Source of the DNA: Palsa-1392 sp036490335
GTDB lineage: Bacteria; Verrucomicrobiota; Verrucomicrobiia; Chthoniobacterales; UBA10450
Length of the DNA stretch: 64,000 nt
Assembly: GCA_036490335.1 (NCBI GenBank)
Contig: DASXEB010000022.1
Span: forward strand, 1-64,000
Reading direction: 5' to 3'
Positions 1 through 8,563 of the stretch are shown here, piece by piece; within the stretch, counting starts at the first letter, position 1; every line of letters begins with the position of its first letter. The position numbers and the translations under genes were made by a program. The notes beneath the pieces were generated by a model, which searched no databases, was not told the DNA's origin, and saw only the letters and a program-made list of their open reading frames with translations.

Positions 1-216
1 AGCGGCCGGCGCTCGATCTACGCCGGACGGCGCGCCGTCCGCAGTGGCCTTTACATGGCCGCCCTCGTCGCGGCCCGTCATAACCCGATCCTGCGCGTCT
101 TTTATCAACGCTTGCGCGCCGCCGGCAAACCACCCAAACTAACCCTTACCGCCACCATGCGTAAACTCTTGTTAGTCCTTAACAGTGCTCTCAAACCCAT
201 ACCTATCACGACTTGA
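1..216 (+). mobile_element. IS110-family transposase, 3' end only
   Basis: Reading frame 1 from the window edge gives the C-terminal part of an IS110/IS116/IS902 transposase. The segment AVRSGLYMAALVAARHNP, then FYQRLRAAGKP, then MRKLLLVLN is the usual end of the Transposase_20 domain. The family normally stops shortly after this LN motif; here the frame runs on into PIPITT and stops at 214-216, inside the next gene, so the true insertion end is probably near 190-200. The N-terminal DEDD nuclease half lies outside the window. The element appears to have cut off the 5' end of the DGQHR gene that follows. Confidence 0.85.
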
Positions 217-1345
217 CACCAAGACAGTTACTACACTGCATTTGCCAACTAACTTCGCCGGTGCTGACTGGGAACCGGAAAAGGTTTTTCCGATCGAGGG
301 CATAGACGGTCAGCACCGCCTTTGGGCATTTGAAGGATTCGATCCTGGGGACAATTTCGAGCTACCCGTGGTAGCGTTTCATGGCTTAGACCGGGGCTGG
401 CAAGCGTATCTATTTTGGTCGGTAAATATCACCCCGAAGAAGATCAACCGTTCGCTGGCATTTGATCTTTACCCTCTTCTTCGGCAACAATCTTGGCTCG
501 ATAAGTTCTTCGGCCATCCGATTTACAGGGAGACACGATGCCAAGAGTTAGTAGAAGCTCTCTGGAGTCATCCCGAGAGCCCATGGTACCAGCGCATCAA
601 CATGCTTGGCGAGAAGCGTGAGGATCGCGACTATAAAGGTCCAGCCGTCACGCAGGCTGCGTGGGTGCGGTCCTTGTTTGCGAGCTTTGTAAAACAGTGG
701 GAGGGCACGTCGACTCGACTGGGCGGACTCTTCGGAGCGCCGCCACAAGCGAATGAGCCGCTCCTTCCTTGGAATCGTTCCATGCAGGCAGCTGTGTTGA
801 TTTACGCAGGAAATTCACTTAAGCGTCAGGTCAAGCGGGCTGGAGGATGGGCCAAACATCTTCGTGAGGTCGATACTGCAGATCTGTTTCGTGGAGACGA
901 TCCCGCTTTCTATGGCGAGTTCTCACTGATAAGCACAGATCAAGGTATCCGGGGCGTCTTGTTTGTGATGAATGACCTTTGCTTCGTACGAAGTGAAACT
1001 CTAAGTCTCGACGAGTGGACCTCTGAGGAGGTTCGGGGTCCAACTAAGGGGGACCCATCTTCCTCGGCAACGGATGAAGAGGCTGTCTCACTCGCGCTTA
1101 AGTCGTTCGCCGATACGCGGGGGGCGACTTTTATCAACGAGATATCTGAAGGCCTTGCAACCTACGACTGGCGAACATCGTCGACTCTTGGGTTGACCCG
1201 CGAAGAGCAGTTACGGCAAGCGGTGTTCCGGGGAAGCAGTGGGTATAAGGAACTGCGACATCAGTTGCTCACACACCTTGGATCGGCGAAACCGGGATTG
1301 AAGAAGGATTGTGAGAAAATAATGAGGGTTCTAGGTTACCAGTGA
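185..1345 (+). pseudogene. DGQHR-domain protein, 5'-truncated by IS110
   Basis: The diagnostic motif GIDGQHRLWAFEG lies near residues 39-51 of the remaining frame. DGQHR proteins include DndB, the transcriptional regulator of DNA phosphorothioation, and related proteins of DNA modification and defence loci. Full-length relatives carry roughly 80-100 residues before the motif, so the GTG at 185 is only the first in-frame start after the IS110 end, not a genuine start. The 386 residues left include a charged C-terminal half without recognised motifs. The stop overlaps the next start (GTGA at 1342-1345), so the genes are translationally coupled. GC is visibly lower than in the rest of the window. 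Function is inferred from the motif and the methylase neighbour only. Confidence 0.7.
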
Positions 1346-2670
1346 GCAGTTTCCCTGTGACTCGGCGGAACGGCCAACTTCTTCGACGCGCCTCGCGGGT
1401 CAAGATTGACGAGCACTTCACTAAGCTGTCCAAAAAATGGCGTTCGACAAAATGGATCAACAGTAACAATCGCTACCGGCTACGCTGTACAAGTAGGTTC
1501 GAGAAAGACCTCAAAGAACGTCCGATAGCAGTCAACGCTGATCATCTGATCAAATACGTCAGCGCTTCCTCTGCTACCCACGCTATCGATGGATGGTCAA
1601 TTTTGGGCCGGGCGGTCGAATCGGCGTTGCGTGGGGATAGTTATTCCTCCATTCACTTCGGATATTACGCAGAACTGCGTGCCGCGATGGCTCTGCTTGC
1701 TGCGGAAGGCATAGGTGTTTTCGATCGCCAGCATGCCGTTATCGACGCTAACGGCGCGGTACTTGCGTTCCCAGTTAACCGCAATCCCGCAAGACTTGCC
1801 ACGCCGAGTAAAGCCGGAACGCATCAGATGATTTGGCCAGTACTAAATTATTGGTCGGGTCTCGGGAAAGCAGGAGATCTGATCAATAGTGCAGTGAGAC
1901 CGAACATGATTTCCATGCCTGTTTGGCTGAGTACGTTGGGACTACACGTGCCTATTGGAGCCGTCGCACGCCAATGGCTATCAACTTGGGGGATCGATCT
2001 AGCCGGTGCCGAAAGCGATCATGACTTGCGAAACCTTGCGAGCTACCGCCCGTCGGAATTCCGTAAACCTCCCGCCATTCCGCCGTCCCAACTAATCAAC
2101 TTTGTCGAAGAGCTGTGGCAGCTGTTTGAGCCTAGCACCGCGCGACGTTTTCCGAATCTGGAACGAGTGCTCCTACGTCAGGTAATCGGTACAAGTCACC
2201 CGGGGCCTATTGGGACTAATCAACTGGCAAATCTTGGGATGAATACGTTCGAGGCGCAGAGTTGGGCAACATATCTAGCTTCGACGAAAGACCCCCTGCC
2301 AATTTCGTTGGCGCGTCAGACTGAGCGCATCGAGGGCGCGGAATGCGCTCTAAACGTCATCTCGCGAGCCGCACTCTTGCTGTTTGTCGCGACATCGGCA
2401 GTCCGTCGGATGTTAGCGACCGCAGGCTTTACAACGATGGATCTCGCCTTTTGGTGGCATCGCCACGGCGAAGAAAGAACTTTATGGGATACTGCGACGA
2501 CGCCACTAGATCCGATCGACGTATGGCAGGACGTCCTACAGTCGATCACGGACTCCAAGACTTGGTGTGCGGCGAACCCTGGCTCGTCCGTGCGAGCGTG
2601 GCGCGCGGCTACTCCGGTAGGGATTCTTTCGGGATTCGATCTCGTGGCGATTTGGGGGTTAGTGCCATGA
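1342..2670 (+). CDS. Unknown protein of the DGQHR/methylase cassette
   Basis: This 442-residue protein is not one I recognise. The N-terminus is basic (RRNGQLLRRASRVK), a segment near residues 100-130 (YYAELRAAMALLAAEGIGVF) looks helical, and a hydrophobic helix with many alanines lies near 335-355 (ISRAALLLFVATSAVRRML). No signal peptide or clear membrane bundle is visible, so it is probably cytoplasmic. It starts with GTG overlapping the DGQHR stop and ends in ATGA overlapping the methylase start, so the three genes form one unit. The context suggests a role in DNA modification or phage defence; that is inference from neighbours, not from its own sequence. Confidence 0.75.
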   Translation: MSSFPVTRRNGQLLRRASRVKIDEHFTKLSKKWRSTKWINSNNRYRLRCTSRFEKDLKERPIAVNADHLIKYVSASSATHAIDGWSILGRAVESALRGDSYSSIHFGYYAELRAAMALLAAEGIGVFDRQHAVIDANGAVLAFPVNRNPARLATPSKAGTHQMIWPVLNYWSGLGKAGDLINSAVRPNMISMPVWLSTLGLHVPIGAVARQWLSTWGIDLAGAESDHDLRNLASYRPSEFRKPPAIPPSQLINFVEELWQLFEPSTARRFPNLERVLLRQVIGTSHPGPIGTNQLANLGMNTFEAQSWATYLASTKDPLPISLARQTERIEGAECALNVISRAALLLFVATSAVRRMLATAGFTTMDLAFWWHRHGEERTLWDTATTPLDPIDVWQDVLQSITDSKTWCAANPGSSVRAWRAATPVGILSGFDLVAIWGLVP

Positions 2671-3791
2671 AGTACATGGGCTCGAAGCGAGCAATGCTGC
2701 GGAATGGTTTAGGTGAGGTCTTACAATCAGAGCTTAGATCGGCTAGGCGCTTTGTTGATCTATTTTCCGGATCGGGTGCTGTATCAATCCACGTTGCGCA
2801 ACGTATCAACGTGCCGGTAGTAAGTGTGGATATTCAAAAGTACGGAGCCCTTCTCTCGGGAGCCCGTCATCGAGCGCGAAGAGCCATATAAGTGGGAGCC
2901 GATATGGCATTCGTGGATGAGCCGTGCGGTCAGCATCCACGCTTGTTACCAAAGACGGTGCATTAAGCAATTAACCGCTCGCGCCATTATTCGACTTCGA
3001 GTCGCATGTGCGCGTTACGATTCGCCTATAGTCCGCTCGTATGGTGGCCACTACTTTTCTTGGGAACAGGCCGCATGGATTGACGCGTTACGGGCTACCA
3101 AACCTCTCTCTGAACCAGGTTCGAGTATTGCGCTCGCTGCATTGATCACAGCGGCGAGCGAATGTGCGGCGTCTCCCGGTCACACTGCACAACCCTTTCA
3201 GCCGACGCCACGCGCCATCCGTTTCATTGGTGAAGCGTGGTCACGCGACGCGGTGACGCGGACAAAAGAAAGATTTGTGTTTCTATCTAATAGTTTCGCA
3301 CGTCGGCGAGGTCGGTCACTTGTGGAGGATGCAAACGTTTTCGCAGCATCGCTAGGAAAAGGGGACGTCGTCTTTGTAGACCCACCCTACTCAGGGGTTC
3401 ATTACAGTCGCTATTATCACGTGTTAAAAACAATCGCCCGCGGTGGATGTAAGCGGTAAGCGGAACGTGGAGGTATCCTCCGCAAATTGAACGGCCGCGC
3501 TCTAGTTATAGCATCGCCAGCGAAGCGAGGTCAGCTCTGGCTGACCTCCTAAGAACCATCGCAGAAAGGCGGGCGCGAGTGGTACTCACGTTCCCGGTAC
3601 ATCATTGCTCGAACGGGCTGTCCGGCTCCATCGTGCAACAATTAGTGCGGAGATATTTTCGCGTAAGGCAGCATCAGGTAAAAAGTGTTTTCAGCTCGTT
3701 AGGCGGGACTGGCGCCAATGGAATGGGAGCCGCCAGCCGCAACGCGCGCATGAACGCTTTAGAGATGATACTTCTACTAGAACCAAGATAG
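2667..3791 (+). pseudogene. D12-class DNA N6-adenine methyltransferase, two frameshifts
   Basis: The start MKYMGSKRAML and FVDLFSGSGAV (AdoMet-binding motif I) are in frame 3. The catalytic DPPY motif (VVFVDPPYSGVHYSRYYH, near 3367-3420) is in frame 1. The C-terminal part, from about 3455 (SGTWRYPPQ, later VVLTFPVHHCSNGL and ending LLLEPR), is back in frame 3. A surplus C in the CCC run near 2864-2867 and a missing base near 3450-3457 would account for both changes; correcting them gives one continuous protein of about 375 residues. The family transfers a methyl group to adenine N6. ATGA overlap with the gene before and TAGATG abutment with the nuclease after it support an operon. Either the gene is decaying or the assembly carries two indels. 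Confidence 0.8.
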
Positions 3792-4658
3792 ATGTCGCAG
3801 AAAAATGAACCTGGCCGAAAAGGTTATTCTATCCGCATCTTCTTGGCCGAAGGTTCTCCCTCGGGACTCAAATTCGTGGAGAAAAGCAACTGGGTCGGTT
3901 TAGGTGTCGTATGTCCGCGCGCACGATTCAGTGAGGCGAAGAAGCGAAAAGAATTCGATCAAGCTGGCGTCTACCTACTGCTTGGCGCGTCCGAAGCTTC
4001 GAACCTTCCAACTGTTTATATAGGTGAAGCTGATCCTATTCGTCCCCGACTAGAGAAGCATCACGCGCAAACGGACTTCTGGACGACCGCTTTCTTTTTC
4101 ATCAGCAAGGACTCCAACCTTAACAAGGCGCACGTCGAGCATCTTGAACATCGATTGCTGGTTCTCGCTAAGGAAGCAAATCGATGTGAGCTTGGGAATA
4201 GCAATGCGGGCGGAAGGCCTTCATTGTCAGAGGCAGATCAAGCCGACATCGAAACGTTTTTCGATGAGATGCTGTTGTGCTTTCCAGTGTTGGGTGTTTC
4301 GATTTTCGAGAAACCGGAAGAGCGACCACTTGATCGTATCTTGTTGGTATTCACTCGCCGCGGCCTTGTCGCCCACGGCTACGAATCTGATGGATTTGTC
4401 GTGGTGAAGGGCTCACAAGCGTCAAAGATTGTCGTCGGCTCGATGCAGGCCTTTGCTCAAGCACTGAGAAGTGATTTGCTCAAAAAAGGAGTTCTCGTCG
4501 ACGCAGGAACCTCGTTAGAGTTTACCTCTGACTACGAGTTTAACTCTCCCTCTACTGCTGCATATGTCGTCGCGGGCGCCAGTGTAAATGGACGAGACTA
4601 TTGGAGAACCGACGGCGGAAAATCTTTAAAGCAACTGCAAGAAGAGGAGTCCAAATAA
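3792..4658 (+). CDS. GIY-YIG nuclease-family protein with DUF4357 C-terminus
   Basis: The 288-residue protein has the GIY-YIG core near residues 59-80: GVYLLLG for GIY and PTVYIGEAD for YIG, followed by RPRLEKHH and the helix AHVEHLEHRLL carrying the acidic residue typical of the family. The second half (GFVVVKGSQASK, GVLVDAG, YEFNSPSTAAYVVAG, then NGRDYWRTDGGKSL) matches the DUF4357 domain often fused to such nucleases. It abuts the methylase stop directly. GIY-YIG/DUF4357 proteins are common in restriction and mobile contexts; here it may be the cleaving partner of the methylase. That pairing is inferred. It is the last gene of the foreign island. Confidence 0.85.
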   Translation: MSQKNEPGRKGYSIRIFLAEGSPSGLKFVEKSNWVGLGVVCPRARFSEAKKRKEFDQAGVYLLLGASEASNLPTVYIGEADPIRPRLEKHHAQTDFWTTAFFFISKDSNLNKAHVEHLEHRLLVLAKEANRCELGNSNAGGRPSLSEADQADIETFFDEMLLCFPVLGVSIFEKPEERPLDRILLVFTRRGLVAHGYESDGFVVVKGSQASKIVVGSMQAFAQALRSDLLKKGVLVDAGTSLEFTSDYEFNSPSTAAYVVAGASVNGRDYWRTDGGKSLKQLQEEESK

Positions 4659-4956
4659 GCGCCACCGCGGCCGGAAAATTTTTCTCAAAACCGGCGAAGG
4701 GCGGAACGCATTAGTGCTGCGTATGACACAGAACGGTTGTCTTAATATGTGTTACAGGTGCGCCTCGCCGCCTTTTTTCGAGATACAGCAAAACGGCTGT
4801 CGAGAAACCTTGGATAAACAACCTCTCGTGTCTGGTCAAAGCCTGCTATCGACACTTGGCATCCAGTCGGTCCCGATCCTCGTTACCGTTTGCATCAGAT
4901 AATCCTTAGTCTCAACTCTATGGCGCGGCGTCGATCTCCCCGAAATGCGCGCCAAC
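4659..4956. other. Intergenic stretch without a convincing gene
   Basis: About 300 bases follow the nuclease gene. The only open frame (4714-4902, 62 codons) has no recognisable motif or good ribosome site and I do not call it. A short GCCGG/CCGGC inverted repeat around an A/T-rich loop just after 4670 could be a weak terminator. Two similar decamers (AACGGTTGTC near 4731 and AACGGCTGTC near 4791) are too short to interpret. Confidence 0.5.
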
Positions 4957-5229
4957 TTGATTAACAAAGTCTTCGTATCTGTTAAAAGAGTCGGGAACTT
5001 CGTTAAACAAGTGACCGATTTGTTTAAAAGACGCGATCAATTGTTTAAAAGAATCGACAAATTGTTTAAACAAGTGACAAGATTGTTTAAACAAATCGGC
5101 AAATTGTTTAAACAATTCTTCGACTCTTTTAAACAATTTCTCTTCTTTGTTAAAAGGTGCCCTGACTTGTTTAACGAAGTTGCCGGTTCTTTTAAGCAAT
5201 TCCTCGCGTTTGTTAAACAATTCGGGCTT
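4957..5229. repeat. Thirteen 21-bp direct repeats with palindromic core
   Basis: Thirteen units of exactly 21 bp, without indels, fit between these positions. The core of the best units is TTGTTTAAACAA, a perfect 12-bp palindrome; outer units diverge (TTGATTAAC, TTCGTTAAAC, TCTTTTAAAC), and about nine variable bases separate the cores. Because 21 is divisible by three and the core is palindromic, both strands stay open and both encode heptads of the form LFKQxxx (+ strand 4945-5253, - strand 4918-5220). The period equals two turns of B-DNA, so phased protein binding or curvature is one reading; a coiled-coil microprotein is another. It sits at the border between the foreign island and native sequence. 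Confidence 0.9.
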
Positions 5230-5275
5230 CGCGCACGGCTATCGAGCTGTTAATCGCCAGGCGCTGAGATAGTTC

Positions 5276-6160
5276 TCACAATGTGGCTGGCGATCCTTCC
5301 TCGGCGACTAGGCGGAGGTAGTCGCGGTAATCGCCGTTCGGGAGCTTGTCGATCAGGCGACCGAGTTGCGGGTGATCGATGAAACCGGCGCGCAAGGCGA
5401 CCTCTTCCAGGCAGGCGACTTTTAATCCCTGCCGGTGCTCGATCGTCGCGATGTAATTGGCGGCCTCGAGCAGGCTGGTTTGCGTGCCGGTGTCGAGCCA
5501 GGCCATGCCGCGGCTGAGCAATTTCACGCGCAGATTTTTTTCGCGCAGATAGGCCAGGTTCAGGTCGGTGATTTCCAGCTCGCCGCGCGCTGAGGGTTTG
5601 AGCGCGCGACAAAATTCGACGACGCGATCATCGTAAACGTAGAGGCCTGGAACAGCGTAATGGCTCTTCGGCCGCGCCGGTTTTTCTTCAAGGCTGAGGA
5701 CGCGGCCGTCGGGCGCGAACTCGACCACGCCGTAGCGCTCCGGGTCGCGCACCTGATAGCCAAAAATGCAGGCGCCGCTTTCGATCGTTAGGGCTTCGCG
5801 AAAGAAATCGAGTTTCCCGTAGAAAATGTTGTCGCCCAGAATCAGGGTCGCGCCATCGTCGCCGATGAAATCCGCGCCGATCAAGAAGGCTTGCGCGATG
5901 CCTTTTGGCTCCGGCTGCTCGGAGTATTCGAGGCGAATGCCGAGACGCGAGCCGTCGCCGAGAAAGTCGCGCAGCATCGGCAAATCTTTCGGCGTCGAGA
6001 TGACGAGAATCTCGCGCAGGCCGCCGAGCATGAGGGTGGCGAGCGGGTAGCAAATCATCGGCTTGTCGTAAACCGGCAGGAGTTGTTTGCAGACGATTTT
6101 CGTGAGGGGAAAAAGCCGCGTGCCCGCGCCGCCGGCGAGGATGATTGCTTTTTTTGTCAT
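5276..6160 (-). CDS. rfbA: Glucose-1-phosphate thymidylyltransferase
   Basis: The enzyme makes dTDP-glucose from glucose-1-phosphate and dTTP, the first step towards dTDP-rhamnose. The 294-residue protein begins MTKKAIILAGGAGTRLFPLT, the nucleotide-binding loop of the family, and continues with KQLLPVYDKPMICYPL, EQPEPKGIAQAFLIG, LILGDNIFYG, YGVVEF, EEKPARPKSHYAVPGLYVYD and RGELEITDLN, all hallmark RmlA segments. The start at 6160 is set by homology; the frame stays open upstream to 6661 only by chance of high GC. It overlaps the glycosyltransferase stop by four bases (ATGA), so the two are co-transcribed and probably supply and use activated sugars for surface polysaccharide. No other rml genes are in the window. 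Confidence 0.95.
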   Translation of the reverse strand: MTKKAIILAGGAGTRLFPLTKIVCKQLLPVYDKPMICYPLATLMLGGLREILVISTPKDLPMLRDFLGDGSRLGIRLEYSEQPEPKGIAQAFLIGADFIGDDGATLILGDNIFYGKLDFFREALTIESGACIFGYQVRDPERYGVVEFAPDGRVLSLEEKPARPKSHYAVPGLYVYDDRVVEFCRALKPSARGELEITDLNLAYLREKNLRVKLLSRGMAWLDTGTQTSLLEAANYIATIEHRQGLKVACLEEVALRAGFIDHPQLGRLIDKLPNGDYRDYLRLVAEEGSPATL

Positions 6161-8109
6161 GCGGAAATCAGACTTTGGCCGCTCCATTCGCTCAGCCGCT
6201 CCGACCATTCCTGCCAGAATTTTTCGCGGCGATTCAGCTTCAGCCGCGCGAGAAAATTCGGCGGACGTTCGATGACAAACGATCCCTCCGTCTGCCTGAC
6301 GAGTCGGGAATCGAAAACGCGACCGCCGCCGACCTCGCGCAACGCGTCTTTCAGCGCCGTCCGCGGAAGCGCGGGTCGCCTTTCGATCGCGACGCTGATG
6401 GTGGGCGGTAGCGCAAGCTTCCAGCTTGCAGAGTCGTCCGTCGGCAAGCTGGAAGCTCGCGCCACTTTTTTCACGAGCAGCGCACCGACAAGCGCGCGCG
6501 AACTGGTCGCGTGCAGATGCGAAATATTTTCGCGCGCGAGAATTTTGCGCAGCATCAAGGCGTAGCGGGCCTGCTCGAGGAAAATCGCGCCGGGCACGCG
6601 TTGCAGGACGGCGGCGTGCTCGGCTTCGAGCTCGCGCGCAAGTGCTCGTTCCTGCTGCCACTCGGCTTCGAGCACGATCGCGTCCGGCAAAAAATCGAGC
6701 TCGAATTGCTCGTTAGGCCAATCGAGGCGATGCGAATCGGAAAGCCGGCAAACGAGCGGGAGGATGGCGAGGCCGCGGCGATGAAGTTGTTCAAGCTCCG
6801 TTTCGAGATCGGGCAAGTCGGCGTCCGGCCAGCGATCGATCAGGTAACAGATTTTCTTTGGCGAGGGCGCGCGCTCGACAGTTTTTTTGCCTAACGATGC
6901 CTGATTGAGGAGAGTTTCGAGCGCGGCGACGGTGGTCTCGATCTGAAAATTTTCCTCGACCCGTTGCCGTCCGGCGATGCCGAAAGCATTCCGCAGAAAC
7001 GGGTCGGCGATTAATTTTTCGAGGGCATTGGCGAGCGCGACGGAGTCGTTAGGCGGAACGAGAAAGCCGGTTTGATTGTTGATGACCGACTCGGAAATTC
7101 CGGCGACGGTGGTCGAGACGACCGGACGACTCGACGCCATCGTTTCGAGAATCACCGTCGGAAAAACGTCGCTCGCGCCGGCCTGATCGACGATCGAGGG
7201 CAACGCGAAAATCTGCGCGTCGCGCAAACGCGAGAAAACTTCCGCCTGCGAGCGCGCGCCGGAAAGAATGACGCGGTCCTGCAATCCGAGCTGCTCGATT
7301 TGGTTGAGCAAACTTTCGCGCAGCGGGCCTTCGCCGACGATCTCGCAGCGAAACTCGCATCCGCGCCGGAGCAATTCCGCGCAGGCTTCGATGAGGCAGG
7401 CGAAGCCTTTGAATTCGACCAAACGTCCGACGCTGAGGATGCGGATGCGGATGCGGATGGGTTCGTTAGGCGAGATCGGGTCGATTGTCGGCGCGGGAAA
7501 ATTTGCGAGATCCATGCCGTTGTAGACGCGATGGATTTTGGCGGCCGATTCGGGACAGCGCTCGCGCAACAACGCGGCGCTGAAATCGGTTTCGGCGGCG
7601 ACGAATTCCGCGCCCGCGCAAATCTCGCGCAAGAGCTCGAGGCTGCCGAGATCGACCATGAAATCCTGCCCGTGCGCGGTGACGCTGAATGGAATTCCGC
7701 AGATCGCCTTGACGAAAAGCGCGGTCTGCGCGGCGCGATTGGCGAAGTGGACGTGGAAATGCTGGACGCCGTGCCTAACGAAAAGCTGCGCAAAGTAAAC
7801 GGCGTTGCGGGCGCGCAAAACGGCTTTGGCGGACGGACCGTAGCGTTGCTCGTGGCGGGCGACGAGCGCGATCGGCCAGGTGCCGTTTTTTTTCGCGCGG
7901 CGTTCGCCGATTTTTAAAACTTCCTGCGGCGGCGCGTAGTAAATCGGCGCCTGCAACCGCGCGGCGTGTTCGTGCCGCAGAGTGGTGAGCGGCGGATGGA
8001 TCGAGCCGATCTCGAACGACCAGCCGCGCCGCTCGAGCGCGAGCATCTCGGTGTCGCAAAAGGTTTGCGAGATGACCGGGTAGCGCGAGTAGAGAAAGGC
8101 GAGATGCAT
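6157..8109 (-). CDS. GT4-family glycosyltransferase with extra C-terminal region
   Basis: This 650-residue protein starts MHLAFLYSRYPVISQTF and has a GT-B fold typical of family 4: HFHVHFANRAAQTA and SVTAHGQDF in the N-terminal Rossmann half, RILSVGRLVEFKG near residue 228, and the donor-binding part ALPSIVDQAGASDVFPTVILE and ETMASSRPVV near 300-330. The GT4 core ends near residue 405. The remaining 240 residues, starting KKICYLIDRWPDADLPDLE, look like a diverged second glycosyltransferase N-domain without its nucleotide-binding half. A hairpin repeat is inserted in this tail (6411-6462). Likely cytoplasmic, acting in polysaccharide or glycolipid synthesis; the sugar and acceptor cannot be told. 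Confidence 0.85.
   Translation of the reverse strand: MHLAFLYSRYPVISQTFCDTEMLALERRGWSFEIGSIHPPLTTLRHEHAARLQAPIYYAPPQEVLKIGERRAKKNGTWPIALVARHEQRYGPSAKAVLRARNAVYFAQLFVRHGVQHFHVHFANRAAQTALFVKAICGIPFSVTAHGQDFMVDLGSLELLREICAGAEFVAAETDFSAALLRERCPESAAKIHRVYNGMDLANFPAPTIDPISPNEPIRIRIRILSVGRLVEFKGFACLIEACAELLRRGCEFRCEIVGEGPLRESLLNQIEQLGLQDRVILSGARSQAEVFSRLRDAQIFALPSIVDQAGASDVFPTVILETMASSRPVVSTTVAGISESVINNQTGFLVPPNDSVALANALEKLIADPFLRNAFGIAGRQRVEENFQIETTVAALETLLNQASLGKKTVERAPSPKKICYLIDRWPDADLPDLETELEQLHRRGLAILPLVCRLSDSHRLDWPNEQFELDFLPDAIVLEAEWQQERALARELEAEHAAVLQRVPGAIFLEQARYALMLRKILARENISHLHATSSRALVGALLVKKVARASSLPTDDSASWKLALPPTISVAIERRPALPRTALKDALREVGGGRVFDSRLVRQTEGSFVIERPPNFLARLKLNRREKFWQEWSERLSEWSGQSLISA
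6411..6462. repeat. REP-like inverted repeat inside the glycosyltransferase gene
   Basis: The left arm GCGCAAGCTTCCAGCTTGC (6411-6429) and the right arm (6444-6462) are inverse complements at 18 of 19 positions, with a 14-base loop. The unit is read through in frame by the glycosyltransferase (VARASSLPTDDSASWKLALP). I recall similar AAGCTTCCAGCTT hairpins scattered in verrucomicrobial genomes, but could not check this. It looks like a mobile palindromic unit that inserted without breaking the frame. Confidence 0.8.
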
Positions 8110-8148
8110 GTTCGGTCGGGCCGCCCTGCCCCTTTTCGCGGCCGGAAA

Positions 8149-8466
8149 TCAGGAAAGGTTGACGTCCTTGCCCGGATCCATCTCGTAGTCGAGCGCGAGA
8201 CATTCGGAGGTGTAGGGCTTGATGACTTCCTCGACGAATTTGATGTAGATCGGGTCCTCGCGAAAGATGGCCTGTTTATCCATCGACTCGAAATCGATCG
8301 CGATGAAAAATGGCCACGGCACTTTCGGATCGACCCGCTTGCCGCATTTGATGCTGAGCACTTCGTCGATCTTGAGCAGTTGCATGCGCGCGTTCATCAT
8401 CATCTCCTCGGAATCTTCCGGCGTGACGCCCGGCTTCAATTTGTAGAGCCCGATGTGGTGAACCAT
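8149..8466 (-). CDS. Dabb-family (stress-responsive alpha/beta-barrel) protein
   Basis: The 105-residue product starts MVHHIGLYKLKPGVTPEDSEE, the typical opening of the Dabb domain (PF07876), a dimeric ferredoxin-like alpha/beta barrel. The centre WPFFIAIDFESMDKQAIF and the end YTSECLALDYE also fit. The ATG at 8466 is chosen over an upstream in-frame start because the domain begins there. Dabb proteins have varied or unknown roles, from plant stress proteins to small decarboxylases and cyclases, so no reaction is assigned. It stands between nuoA and the glycosyltransferase on the same strand, about 40 bp upstream of the latter. Confidence 0.85.
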   Translation of the reverse strand: MVHHIGLYKLKPGVTPEDSEEMMMNARMQLLKIDEVLSIKCGKRVDPKVPWPFFIAIDFESMDKQAIFREDPIYIKFVEEVIKPYTSECLALDYEMDPGKDVNLS

Positions 8467-8563
8467 GAGAGGGTAGCTATTAGGCGTGACCCGACGAGCG
8501 CGCAAGCACGAAACGGCGGCGCGCCGGCCGCGTTTTAATTCGCCGTCGCGGGCGCGCGCGACT

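Noticed and set aside
4714..4902. 62-codon ORF
   Set aside because: No motif, no convincing ribosome site, and uneven composition; left as intergenic.
4957..5229. CRISPR-like array
   Set aside because: Units are 21 bp with no distinct spacers of 25-40 bp and with degenerate repeats; no cas genes nearby.
4945..5253. Heptad-repeat ORF as a firm gene on either strand
   Set aside because: Both strands are equally open because of the palindromic core, so neither can be preferred.
6161..6661. N-terminal extension of rfbA
   Set aside because: The extended frame is Arg/Ala-rich shadow sequence of the glycosyltransferase; the enzyme starts at MTKKAII.
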